This document shows, one piece after another, positions 24,697-34,000 of a DNA stretch of 64,000 bases. The notes below the pieces were generated by a model. It ran no database searches. It was not told the origin of the DNA and worked only from the letters and a program-made list of their open reading frames with translations. The stretch is taken from NCBI GenBank assembly GCA_945898015.1, contig CAMDGM010000002.1, positions 1 through 64,000 on the forward strand. The letters are read 5' to 3'. The stretch comes from PVC group bacterium. GTDB taxonomy: Bacteria > Verrucomicrobiota > Kiritimatiellia > CAIKKV01. A program made the position numbers and the translations under genes. Numbering within the stretch: the stretch's first letter is position 1; each line of letters starts with the position of its first letter.

Positions 24697-24714
24697 CCGC
24701 ATGATGCCATGCGG
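24697..24714. promoter_or_regulatory. Putative operator between divergent genes
   Basis: CCGCAT, six bases, ATGCGG: a perfect 6-bp inverted repeat in the 155-bp gap between the divergent 22085-24676 and 24832 genes, close to the start of the former. Its position suggests a shared regulator. It is not the same sequence as the 13925 palindrome. Confidence 0.35.
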
Positions 24715-24768
24715 GCGATTGGAAGGGAAGCGGGATGTGATGCGGGTGTGGGGCATTTCCAGCGAGTC

Positions 24769-24798
24769 TTGACACCGGATGCGCAGGCCGAGTACGCT
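24769..24798 (+). promoter_or_regulatory. Predicted promoter of the 24832-28685 operon
   Basis: Perfect TTGACA (24769-24774), 18 bases, TACGCT (24793-24798). A start near 24806 leaves a ~26-base leader containing GGGGA before the ATG. Confidence 0.5.
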
Positions 24799-24831
24799 CA
24801 GCGAATCAATAGGATAAAACGCGGGGATATT

Positions 24832-27438
24832 ATGCGTCAAAATTCATACACCTCCATCGCCATCGTGTGGCGGAAGGCGCCCGGCAAAGGGAGGATTGAG
24901 ATTTCGAACGGCCGCCTGGCTTCGCCTTCGGCCTTCAAGGGCAACGAGACCCGGCTGGACATAAAGATCAAGGACGCGCAAGGGGATATGGGCGCCCATG
25001 CCACGCTCATCAACGTGAGCACGGAAGCCGCCTCGTTCTCGTTTTTCCTGAGGGATGTCACCCGCTCGGCGCCGGTCTGGATCGACGCGTATGGTGTGGC
25101 GGTCACGGAGTCCGGGGACAAGCGCGACTACGAGGCGCTGGCGGCGGAGATACGCGCCCGGGGGCTGGTTGGAGAATCGCAGCGCCTGGCGGATGCGCCG
25201 GAAGAGACCTTTGAGGCGGCCTCCGCGCGAAACCGGAATCTGACGTGTCCCACCTGGCTGGGTTTGAGCCGAGACATGCGCACCTTCCGCGTGAATTACC
25301 AGAAGGATACGGGCTACTGGGGATTTGTGGATCCCACGTATCATTCCCCCGCGCAGGCGGTTCCGGAGTCGGACAACCGGCCGATCAGCATCGGGTTCTG
25401 CATCGGCCCGGGCGCGTCCTGCCGGGTGCAGATCGAACGCTGGCTGGAGGAGCGGGTCCTGCCGATTCTTCGCTCCACCCAGAAGGAGGACGACGTCACC
25501 TATCACGTGACGGCCTTTGCGACGCTGGAGACCCAGCCGCTTTCCCTGAAGAAGCTGAAAGGGTCCGATTGGCGCGCGGTCTATCCGAACACCGCCGGCC
25601 ATATGCTCAGCCAGGAGCAGCTTGAGGCGCAGAAGGGGCTGACGGAAAAAGAGAAGCATGGCCGCGAGGAAGAGGTGGTCTGTTGCCTGCGCGTGGAAGC
25701 GGTCAACTCCGGGGCGGTTCCCCGGTATGCCTGGTTCAAAGCGCTTTATTGCAATATGGCGTTGAAGCCCGCCTTTGATGGGACGACCGGTTTTTCGCTG
25801 ATGGGCCAAGAGCATAAAAAAGCGTTCGGCATCAGCCGGTTGAACGGCCGGCCGATGGCGCAGGAAGAGATCGCGGTTCTGCTTCCGCCCGGCGGCAAAG
25901 CCGTCCTCGATCTGCTGGTTCCGCACCAGCCGCTGCCGGTTGACCGGGCCCTGCGCCTGGCGAAAATGGATATTCCGGCGCACCTCGAGGCCTGCCGCCT
26001 GTTCTGGCGCGCGAAGCTGGCCGCGGGCGCGCAGGTCCGCGTACCGGAGGCGGCCATCGACGAGCGGATCCGGGCGGGCCTGTTGCATCTCGACCTGGTG
26101 GCCTACGGGCGGGAGCCGGGCGGTCCGGTGCTGGCCACCACCGGGATCTACAGCCCGATCGGTTCCGAGAGTTCGCCCATCATTCAATTCATGGATTCCA
26201 TGGGCTGGCACAAACTGGCTGAGCGGGCCATCGATTTTTTCCTGGCCCGGCAGCGGGCGGATGGCTTCATTCAGTGTTTCGGCGGGTATCAGCTTGAGAC
26301 GGGGCCGGTGTTGTGGACGATGGGCGAGCATTATCGCTACACGCGGGACGACGCCTGGGCGAAGCGTGTGAAGCCGAACGTGCTGAAGGCGTGCGACTAC
26401 CTGCTCGCCTGGCGGAACCGGAACAAGCGGCCCGAGTTGCGCGGCCGGGGCTACGGGCTTCAGGACGGCAAGGTGGCGGATCCCGAGGATTTCTTTCACT
26501 CCTTCATGCTGAACGGCCTGTCCTACATCGGCATCCAGCGGTCCTCGGAGTTGTTGGCCAGGGTCGATCCCGCCGAATCCGCCAGGCTGGCGAAGGAGGC
26601 GCGGGCGTACCGGAAGGATATCCGGACCGCGTTCAAGGAGGCGGTTTCGCGGTCGCCCGCGGTTCCGCTGGGAGACGGGACCTGGGTTCCTTCGGCCCCG
26701 CCCTGGAGCGAATATCCCGGCCCCGTGTCGCTGTATGCGGAAGGCGGCAAGTGGTTCACCCACGGCGCGTTCGGCGCGCGCGACTCCCTGATCGGCGCGC
26801 TGTTCCTGGCGATTTCCGAGGTGCTGGACGTCCATGAGCCGGAGGCGGAGTTCCTGCTCAAGAGCCACCAGGCGCTGTTCACGGTCGAGAACGCGGGGCT
26901 CAGCCAGCCGTATTACTGCCGGCACGATTTCATGCATCTCAAGCGGGGCGAGACGAAGGCGTTCCTGAAAACCTACTACAACCAGGTGGCCGCCCTCCAG
27001 GACCGGGAGACGTATTCATTTTGGGAACACTACTGGTTCGCGAGCCAGCACAAGACGCACGAGGAGGGCTGGTTCCTCATGCAGACGCGCTGGATGCTCT
27101 GGCTGGAGGAGGGCGACACGCTGGCGTTCCTGACGGCCATCCCGCGGTGCTGGCTGGAGGACGGGAAAGAGATCCGGCTGGATTCCGTCGCCACCCATTT
27201 CGGGCCGGCCTCGCTGCAGGTGCGGTCGCAGCTTGCCCGGGGCCGGATCACGGCGGAGATCCGCTGTGCCGGCGGGCGGGGGCCGAAGGCCGTCACGGTG
27301 CGGCTGCCACACCCCGAGGGATTGCGGCCGAGCCGCGTCATCGGCGGGCGTTACGACCGGGCGACCGAGAGCGTGCGGATCGCGGGCTTCAAGGGGCGTG
27401 CGACCGTGGAACTGCAGTTCGAGGGAGAGGCGATATGA
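24832..27438 (+). CDS. Alpha/alpha-barrel glycosidase-like protein
   Basis: An 868-residue protein without signal peptide. The first ~420 residues look like beta-sandwich domains. From about 430 the sequence becomes helical, with ITIERALD-like hairpins such as MGWHKLAERAIDFFLARQRADGFIQCFGGYQLETGPVL, FWEHYWFASQ and LDSVATHFGP. This layout fits the six-hairpin glycosidase superfamily (GH78, GH95, GH127-like). Acidic candidates lie in YQLETGPVLWTMGEHYRYTRDD. I cannot assign a GH family. It is cytoplasmic by sequence, so it would act on imported oligosaccharides. A GGGGA site precedes the ATG. It overlaps the next gene by four bases (ATGA). Confidence 0.7.
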   Translation: MRQNSYTSIAIVWRKAPGKGRIEISNGRLASPSAFKGNETRLDIKIKDAQGDMGAHATLINVSTEAASFSFFLRDVTRSAPVWIDAYGVAVTESGDKRDYEALAAEIRARGLVGESQRLADAPEETFEAASARNRNLTCPTWLGLSRDMRTFRVNYQKDTGYWGFVDPTYHSPAQAVPESDNRPISIGFCIGPGASCRVQIERWLEERVLPILRSTQKEDDVTYHVTAFATLETQPLSLKKLKGSDWRAVYPNTAGHMLSQEQLEAQKGLTEKEKHGREEEVVCCLRVEAVNSGAVPRYAWFKALYCNMALKPAFDGTTGFSLMGQEHKKAFGISRLNGRPMAQEEIAVLLPPGGKAVLDLLVPHQPLPVDRALRLAKMDIPAHLEACRLFWRAKLAAGAQVRVPEAAIDERIRAGLLHLDLVAYGREPGGPVLATTGIYSPIGSESSPIIQFMDSMGWHKLAERAIDFFLARQRADGFIQCFGGYQLETGPVLWTMGEHYRYTRDDAWAKRVKPNVLKACDYLLAWRNRNKRPELRGRGYGLQDGKVADPEDFFHSFMLNGLSYIGIQRSSELLARVDPAESARLAKEARAYRKDIRTAFKEAVSRSPAVPLGDGTWVPSAPPWSEYPGPVSLYAEGGKWFTHGAFGARDSLIGALFLAISEVLDVHEPEAEFLLKSHQALFTVENAGLSQPYYCRHDFMHLKRGETKAFLKTYYNQVAALQDRETYSFWEHYWFASQHKTHEEGWFLMQTRWMLWLEEGDTLAFLTAIPRCWLEDGKEIRLDSVATHFGPASLQVRSQLARGRITAEIRCAGGRGPKAVTVRLPHPEGLRPSRVIGGRYDRATESVRIAGFKGRATVELQFEGEAI

Positions 27439-28685
27439 AAAAGTCAAAGTTGATCCGGGTGGGTGTGATCGGGCTCGGCCGCGGGCAGACGTATGCGCGC
27501 GGGGCGGGCGGGGCGTGCGGCATGGAACTGGTGGCGTTGTGCGATCATTGGGCCGACAAACTGAAGGCGGGCAAGGCGGCCTATCCGGGGGTGGCGCTCT
27601 ATACGGATTACGCCAAGTTCCTGGAACACGACATGGATGCCGTGGTGCTGGCCAACTATTTCCACGAGCACGCGCCCTTCGCGGTGAAGGCGCTGGAGGC
27701 GGGGCTCCACGTCATGAGCGAGACCAGCGCCTGCGCCACGCTGGCACAGGGCGTGGCCCTGGCCGAGGCCGTGGAGAAGAGCGGCAGGACTTACATGATC
27801 GCCGAGAACTACTGCTTCTTCAACACGAACCAGGAGATGCGACGGCTCTACCAGGCCGGCGAGATCGGCGAGATGCGCCTGGCCGAGTGCGAGTACATCC
27901 ATCCCGACCCGATCGCCGCCCGGCTCGCGCGGGCCTGGGGCCGCGGGCACTGGCGCAACCTCTGCCCCTCCACCTATTACTGCACGCACGCGCTGGGCCC
28001 CATCCTGTATATCACGGAGGCGCGTCCCGAATACGTGAACGCGCACAGCATCGCCTATGCGGCCGACGAGACGCAGGACAACCCGGTCCGGCAGGGCGAT
28101 CCCGGCTTCACCATGCTTTGCCGCATGAACACGGGCGCCTCGGTCATCGTCAACGGGCTCCTGCTGCGCGGCCACGGCAACTGGTACCGGATCCACGGCA
28201 GCCGCGGGCTGATGGAGAACCTCCGCACGGGGGACCGCGGGATGCTCCGCGTGGCGCACGACAAATTCGATATGAAGGCCGGCGAAGTCAGCGAAACGAT
28301 CTACCGCCCCGAGTTCCCGAACCATGCGGAGCTGGCCGCGAAGGCCGGGCATGGCGGCGGCGACTTTTTCACCAACACCATGTTCGCCGAGTCGATCCGC
28401 ACGGGCAAGCCGCCGCTGCTGGATGTGTACCGGGCGCTGGACATGTCGCTGGCCGGCATCCAGGGCTGGCGCAGCGCGCTCGACAAGGGCAATGCGAAGG
28501 AGATTCCGGATTTCCGTAAAAAGCGGGTGCGCGATCTTTACCGGAACGACACCTGGTCGCCGTTCCCCACGGAAAAAGGGCCGGGCGAGGCTCCGGCGAG
28601 CATCCAGGGCGTGCGCAAAGTCAGCGCCCGTGATCTGGCGGCGGCCAAGGCCGTCTGGCGCAAGCAGGGGTATAAGGGCGGGTAG
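27435..28685 (+). CDS. Gfo/Idh/MocA family oxidoreductase
   Basis: A 416-residue NAD(P)-dependent oxidoreductase with an N-terminal Rossmann domain: RVGVIGLGRGQTYAR (about 8-22), acidic strand end in VALCDHW and YFHEHAPFAVKALEAGLHVMSE. The usual EKP lysine motif is replaced here by SETSACAT, so the canonical catalytic Lys is missing, a feature of some glycoside-processing subgroups. The C-terminal beta-sheet domain binds substrate. Such enzymes oxidise or isomerise sugars, inositols or act as NAD-dependent glycosidases. Its ATGA overlap with the glycosidase-like gene indicates joint action, for example on the released sugar. 16 bases separate it from the convergent kinase gene. Confidence 0.85.
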   Translation: MKKSKLIRVGVIGLGRGQTYARGAGGACGMELVALCDHWADKLKAGKAAYPGVALYTDYAKFLEHDMDAVVLANYFHEHAPFAVKALEAGLHVMSETSACATLAQGVALAEAVEKSGRTYMIAENYCFFNTNQEMRRLYQAGEIGEMRLAECEYIHPDPIAARLARAWGRGHWRNLCPSTYYCTHALGPILYITEARPEYVNAHSIAYAADETQDNPVRQGDPGFTMLCRMNTGASVIVNGLLLRGHGNWYRIHGSRGLMENLRTGDRGMLRVAHDKFDMKAGEVSETIYRPEFPNHAELAAKAGHGGGDFFTNTMFAESIRTGKPPLLDVYRALDMSLAGIQGWRSALDKGNAKEIPDFRKKRVRDLYRNDTWSPFPTEKGPGEAPASIQGVRKVSARDLAAAKAVWRKQGYKGG

Positions 28686-28692
28686 GCGGGAT

Positions 28693-28724
28693 GGAAAAGA
28701 CTTAAGGGACGGAAGAGACCGGGA
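28693..28724. repeat. Short degenerate repeat at a convergent gene end
   Basis: ggaaaagacttaagggacggaagagacc resembles the 48161-48200 repeat (aagggacgaa words). It spans the last codons of the PfkB gene and the gap to the upstream oxidoreductase gene. Confidence 0.4.
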
Positions 28725-29637
28725 CAACCCTCTTTGCCAATTCGAGAACACGCTGCAGTGAAATGATCGGCGTGCCGCGTTGTTCCACGGCGGCGGCGCC
28801 GGCCGCCACGGCGCGGGCCGCGATTTCGGGCGTCAAGAGGCGGGCCGGAAAATAGTCGGCGCAGAACTGGCCCAGCAGCGTATCTCCCGCGCCGGTGGTA
28901 TCCACGCGCGGCACCTCCGGCGATTCGGCAAAAATGATTTTTCCCCGACTGGCGAACCAGGCGCCGCGTGCGCCGTCGGAAAAAATAACCGCTTCATGGC
29001 TCTCCATCAGCTTGCCCAGCGTCGCGTGGATAGCCGGATCGGAAGTCAAAGAGCGACCGAGCACGGACTCTAGCTCCTTGCGGTTGGGCTTGATCACCTC
29101 CGGCTTTTCGGCCCACGCGGCGGCCAGCGCCGGGCCGGACGTGTCGATGACGGTGATGCAGCCCTTGTCGTGGCACCGGCGGATCAGACGGGCATAGGTG
29201 TCGGCGGGAAAGCGGGCCGGCAGCGAACCGCTCAGGATGATGACCTTTCCGGGCGTGGCAAGGGAACGGATGTAAACGGATAAAACGGACTCGTCGAAGG
29301 CGAGGTCGGGAAAGCCGGGGCGGTTGAGTTTCATTTCCCGCCCGTGGTCGTCTGTCAGCATCAGGTTCGTCCGGGTGGGAAAAGGGACGGGGAGGAATCG
29401 GCAGCCGACGCCCAGGGGCGCGAGGGTGCTGTTATAAAAAGCCAGCTGGTCCTCTCCGAGCAGGCCGGCGGCGATCACGGGCTTTCCGTTGGCGGCCAGC
29501 ATTTTGGCGACGTTCACCCCTTTGCCACCGGGCGTCCGGGTTTCGGCGCGAACGGCGTGAACCTTGCCGAGCGCCAGATCGCCGTCCACCGCGAGGGTCT
29601 GGTCTACCGCGGGATTGAGCGTGAGCGTGATGAACAT
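28702..29637 (-). CDS. PfkB-family sugar kinase, 1-phosphofructokinase type
   Basis: A 311-residue ribokinase-fold kinase. The N-terminal LTLNPAVDQTLAV and GGKGVNVAKMLAANG (about 39-53) are diagnostic of the LacC/FruK (1-phosphofructokinase, tagatose-6-phosphate kinase) branch. KPNRKELE and the anion-hole/catalytic motif VDTTGAGDTLLG (about 247-258) complete it. It phosphorylates a ketose phosphate to the bisphosphate, feeding glycolysis. No PTS gene is in the window. There is no Shine-Dalgarno: the ATG stands six bases after an extended -10 (TGcTAAAGT), suggesting a leaderless mRNA. The last residues (VPVSSVP) lie in a short repeat, so the tail is probably not conserved. Confidence 0.88.
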   Translation of the reverse strand: MFITLTLNPAVDQTLAVDGDLALGKVHAVRAETRTPGGKGVNVAKMLAANGKPVIAAGLLGEDQLAFYNSTLAPLGVGCRFLPVPFPTRTNLMLTDDHGREMKLNRPGFPDLAFDESVLSVYIRSLATPGKVIILSGSLPARFPADTYARLIRRCHDKGCITVIDTSGPALAAAWAEKPEVIKPNRKELESVLGRSLTSDPAIHATLGKLMESHEAVIFSDGARGAWFASRGKIIFAESPEVPRVDTTGAGDTLLGQFCADYFPARLLTPEIAARAVAAGAAAVEQRGTPIISLQRVLELAKRVVPVSSVP

Positions 29638-29643
29638 GGCCGG

Positions 29644-29672
29644 ACTTTAGCAGAAACGGAAGTGGCATCAAA
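29644..29672 (-). promoter_or_regulatory. Predicted extended -10 promoter of the PfkB gene (leaderless)
   Basis: Minus strand TGcTAAAGT (29644-29652) six bases before the ATG. The -35 position holds only TTTGAT, so recognition would rely on the extended -10. Confidence 0.4.
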
Positions 29673-29692
29673 GCAAATGGACGCGCCCCACG

Positions 29693-30925
29693 CTAGAGGA
29701 CAAACCAGGGAACGGCGGTGGCGTATTCGTTGAGGGGGCGGCAATCTTTGCCGGCGTAGATAATCAAGCCGGGCTGAACTTTTTCGCCGTATGTTTTTTT
29801 CAGCGCCTGGATTCCCCGAGTGTCGTGGCCGTGCAGAAGGGTGGAGCATTTCATCTCCACCGGATAAAGCAGGCTATCCCGCTCGAAGAGAAGGTCGATT
29901 TCGGCCCCGCCTGCCGTGCGCCAGTGCCAGGCCAGCGGGGCCAGCGCGAGCGCCCCGGCTTGCGACAGCAAGACATGAACAAAGAACGTTTCAAAAATGC
30001 GCCCCAGCATGGGACTGGCGGCCAGCGCAGCGGGAGAGGATAGGCGTTGCAGCCAACAGGCCAGGCCGGCGTCGGTGATGTAGCCTTTGGCTTTGGAGGC
30101 CACCCTTTTTATAGCGTTACCATGATACGCGGGAATTTCCCGCCACTGGTAACAGGCGGAGAGCATGGCCAGCCATTGTCGGGCGGTGCTCGGCGCGATG
30201 CCGATGTCGCGTCCCAACTGGGAGGCATTGATTTCGCAGGCCGTCAGAGCCCCGGACAGGTTTACGAAACGTGCGAACTCCTGTGTTTCGCGGATTTGGC
30301 CCATGCGGCGGATATCCCGGTCGATATAGGTTTCGGCATAGGAGCGAAAGTAATCGGGGATGAGCGCGTCGGGCAGGGTGAACGTTCCCGGCAAGGTGCC
30401 CCGCCACAGGGTGTGGCTTAAGGGGTGTTGGGGGGGAGCGGCCGGTTGAAAAATCCGGCTTGCCTGTTCCGGGTTCTGAAGCCAGGCCTGGAGGCGGGGC
30501 GCTTCCCGTCCTTTCCCGGTTTGTTCTGCCGGCGTGAAGGATGAAAGATGAAGGGAAACAGCCCGGCCGGCTAGGCTTTCGGAAATGTCTTTGAGCAGAC
30601 CAAACTGCTGCGACCCCGTCAGAAAATACTGGCCCGTCATGGGATTCCGGTCCACGCGGCGCTTGATGGCGGGGAAAAGCTCGGGCGCATACTGAATTTC
30701 GTCCAGGATCAGCGGCGGGGGGAAGTGGTCGAGGAAGAGGTCGGGATCGCGGCGTGCATCGTAGAGATCCTGAACCGGATCGAATGTGATCATTTTGATA
30801 TCGGGGAAGAGATGCGCCAGAAGCGTGCTTTTTCCGGTTTGGCGCGCGCCGGTCAGGAAAATCACCTTGAAATGGCGGGCGGCCAGTTCGATCCGGTCTT
30901 CAAGATGACGGGGTAAATAGCGCAT
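29693..30925 (-). CDS. AAA ATPase with DUF4143 domain
   Basis: A 410-residue AAA_14/DUF4143 protein. Walker A is FLTGARQTGKST (about 23-34), Walker B is LILDEIQ (about 71-77) and the sensor-like TGSQQF follows. After a helical middle part (ETYIDRDIRRM, then a winged-helix-like segment near 225-260 with APSTARQWL), the C-terminal DUF4143 part contains EIDLLFERDSLLYPVEMK, resembling a restriction-nuclease-like fold with Asp, Glu and Lys residues. The family is very widespread in anaerobes, and its biological role is undetermined; defence or toxin-like roles have been suggested. It appears to be a single-gene unit with its own promoter. Confidence 0.88.
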   Translation of the reverse strand: MRYLPRHLEDRIELAARHFKVIFLTGARQTGKSTLLAHLFPDIKMITFDPVQDLYDARRDPDLFLDHFPPPLILDEIQYAPELFPAIKRRVDRNPMTGQYFLTGSQQFGLLKDISESLAGRAVSLHLSSFTPAEQTGKGREAPRLQAWLQNPEQASRIFQPAAPPQHPLSHTLWRGTLPGTFTLPDALIPDYFRSYAETYIDRDIRRMGQIRETQEFARFVNLSGALTACEINASQLGRDIGIAPSTARQWLAMLSACYQWREIPAYHGNAIKRVASKAKGYITDAGLACWLQRLSSPAALAASPMLGRIFETFFVHVLLSQAGALALAPLAWHWRTAGGAEIDLLFERDSLLYPVEMKCSTLLHGHDTRGIQALKKTYGEKVQPGLIIYAGKDCRPLNEYATAVPWFVL

Positions 30926-30947
30926 AAGACACTTCTAATTACCATGC

Positions 30948-30976
30948 AGAATAGCGATAGCATCGACGATTCGCAA
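30948..30976 (-). promoter_or_regulatory. Predicted promoter of the AAA ATPase gene
   Basis: Minus strand TTGCGA (30971-30976), 17 bases, TATTCT (30948-30953). Transcription would start near 30941, 16 bases before the ATG. Confidence 0.5.
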
Positions 30977-31015
30977 GCTAATAAAAACAAGTAAGATCTA
31001 TGTCGCGTATGGACT

Positions 31016-34000
31016 TTATACTTTATGCTTCGCCACTGCGCCGGTCACGGCGAGGGCGACCAGCACGAGGGCAAGCGTGCCGGCTTTGCGCCAGGGCGCC
31101 TCGGGCAGGGAGTGGAAAGTCAGACGGAGAATCGCGTTTGGGTCGATGACGATCGTGCGCTGAACCTCGATCTTGACGCCCTGTTCGGGAATGGTGACGC
31201 GGATCGAGCGGGCCACGGCGGCGGCCGCCTTTTGCTGCCCGATGATTTTGTCGGCCACCACAGCGAGATTGGCGCTTTCATCGGGCGAGAGGGCCTGTTC
31301 GATCTGGCGGGCGTATTCGGGTGTGAAGTTGCCGCCATTGTAACCCGCGTTCGCTTGCGGGGCGGCCGCCTGCTGCACGTCCACGTCGATCTGCCGCTGC
31401 TGCTGCAATTCGGCGCGCCGCTGGACGAGCCCCACGATGGCCTGCTTGCGGACCAGGTTGTTGTATTGGATGCGGGCGTCCTCATTGACGGTGGCGTCGC
31501 CCTGCGAATAGTTCATGGCCGCCTCGAGGGCCTGCTTGGCCTCTTTCTGGTTGCCGGAGCGGATATACGACTCGCCCTTGGCCATGACGCTGTTGGCGCG
31601 GCTCAGGTCCGTTTTCAGGAGCATCCGGTTGTTCAGGGAATAGGAGGATTGGTCGTAGAGGATCGGCGCGTCCCTCCGATCCGCGAGCGTGAAATCACCC
31701 CCGAACCCGAAATAGGTCCGGCCGGGCCGCAGGTAAAGGGTCCAGCGCAGATCGTTGAGGGGCAGGTCGAATGACGGGGCGGTCAGGCGGCCGTCCGCGG
31801 GCGCGGTTCCGGCAAAGGTGATATCCAGGGCGGTGGCCTCGCCTTCGAGCGCGGCCTCCAGCGGAATGAGGTAGGACTGGCCTTCGCGGGAGGGGCGCCC
31901 GACCTTGCCGTTCACGAACACGGACCAGAGGCGGTCTTTCGCGTCGGGCAGTTTCATGGTGAGGAAGCGCAGGTCGCCCGCATCCAGGTCGAGCCGCACG
32001 CGCGTCAACAACTGGCCGTCCTCGGCGAGCACCGAGGTCAGTCGCACCTGGCGGACCCGGGCGGGCAGCACGGCCGCGGAGCTGTGGCGCTGGACATCGA
32101 GCGTGAGGGTGTAGTCCGCGGAGACGGCCCGGTAGCATTGAATGGCGTCGGACAGGTCGCCGGCCCCGAAATCGGCGGGCAGGCCGCGGGAGTCCTCGGG
32201 CTTGAGCCCCGTGGTTTCGCCGACGGGCTTGACCTGCATCCGGCCCGAGGCGGTCACGGTCACGTAGCCGCGCTGGCTTTCGGTGTCCAGGGCCCGGAAC
32301 GGGCGGATCACGGCCTGGCGGGTGGCGGGGTCGAAGGGGCTCTGGCACGTGGCGCGCAGGAGCAGGAGCTGGTCCTCCTTTTTGGACAGCTCCACCTGCC
32401 AGATGCCCTTGTCGTGATCGGATTCGAAGACCTTGGCCACGCCGCGGCCGGTGATGGTGAGGGGCACGCCGGGCCGGGGCGCCTGGAGGCGGAATATTTT
32501 GCAGCCGGCGTTTTCGATCGTGTAGCGGAAGGTGGCGGTTTCGCGCATCATCCCCTCGGCCAGGTTCACGCAGTGCAGCACCTCGGGCTTGATCGTGGGC
32601 GCGAGCACTTCGGCCGCCAGGGTGATGGACCAGCCCGGGCGCAGAAGGCTGTAGGCCAGCGCCTTGGCATCGGCCACGCCGATTTCGCGGGGATTGAGCT
32701 CCACCGCGCCGTCGCGGGATTCCGTGGAGAGGCGGACGCCCCGCTCCCCCGAGATCACGAGGGTGCCGGTGTGCTTGACGGCATCCCGCACGTCGATCCG
32801 GGGCAGGAGAATGGATTTTTCAATGCCCTTCTCCACGCGGGAGATGACCAGATTCAGTCGGCGAGTCTCCAGCACCTGCCGCTGGAAATGGACAATCACC
32901 CCGCGGTTGGTTCCGTCCTTGAGGTCGTCCCAGTGGCTGACGTCCTGGCCTGTAAGGGTTTCCACGTCATAGCCGGCGGGCAGGCCGAGTGTGAGGGCGA
33001 AGATGCCGGCCCGGGCCACGGTGACGTCGAGCTGGGCGGACAGGACGATCCGCTCGTCGCCGATCGACAGGGTGGCCGTTTCGACGGCCTTGATTTCGGG
33101 GACGACCTTGTCGGCGCTGACGGCGAGCGTGGCGGGGGGCTGCTGGTAGCGGTAGGCGCGCTTGAGCGTGCGGCCGGCGCCGGTTTTCCCGGCGGGCTGG
33201 GCGGTGGCGGGGAAGTCCTCGATGGCCATCAGGCTGACGCCGGCGGTGTTGGTGACCGTGATTTGAACGGAGTCGGGCACGGCGAGGGCGAAGGCGCCGC
33301 GCTGGCGGGCGGAGCCGCGGATGACGGGCGCGGCCAGAACGGCCTGGTAGGGCAGGCCTTCGCGCGGCACTTGGAGGGTGACGCTCAGGGTGATGTTACC
33401 GCTGACGGCTTTTTCGAACAGCGCCTCGAGCTGCCGGGAATCGGAATCATACCGCCAGGTGCTCAGGCCCGGCGCGCTGACGGCGGTGACGCTCATGCCG
33501 GCGGGGATGTCCAGCGTCACGGATTGGAGCTGGCCCTGGGCGATCTGGAGCGCCACGAGACTGGTCAGCTCCACGACGCCGGGTTCGAAATCGGCGTAGG
33601 TCAGGATTTCGGAAAAGAACACCGTTTGTTCGAGCTGGGTCTTTCGGGCGCGCGGCTTCCACCGGATTTCGGCGACCGGTTCGGCGGTTGGACGGAGGCG
33701 GATCACCGTCTGGGCGGGCTCCTCCTGGATTTCCTTTCGGGCGGCGCCGGTGACCGCAAACACATCCACCTGGCCGGCGGGAATGCGCAGGATCGCCTCC
33801 GCGGACTGGCTGACGGGATGGAAGAGGCGGACGCCCCAGGAGTCGGAGGCGGGCCCCTCCACCAGCGCGGGGATCACGTAGCTGAGCTTGACTTCATAGG
33901 TTCCCGCCGCGAGGACTCGGAGGGTGTAACCTCGGGCTTCGCGGGCCACCCGGAGCGCCGGCGAAAGGGCAGCGGTGGTCGTGAGCACCGCCTCCGGGCC

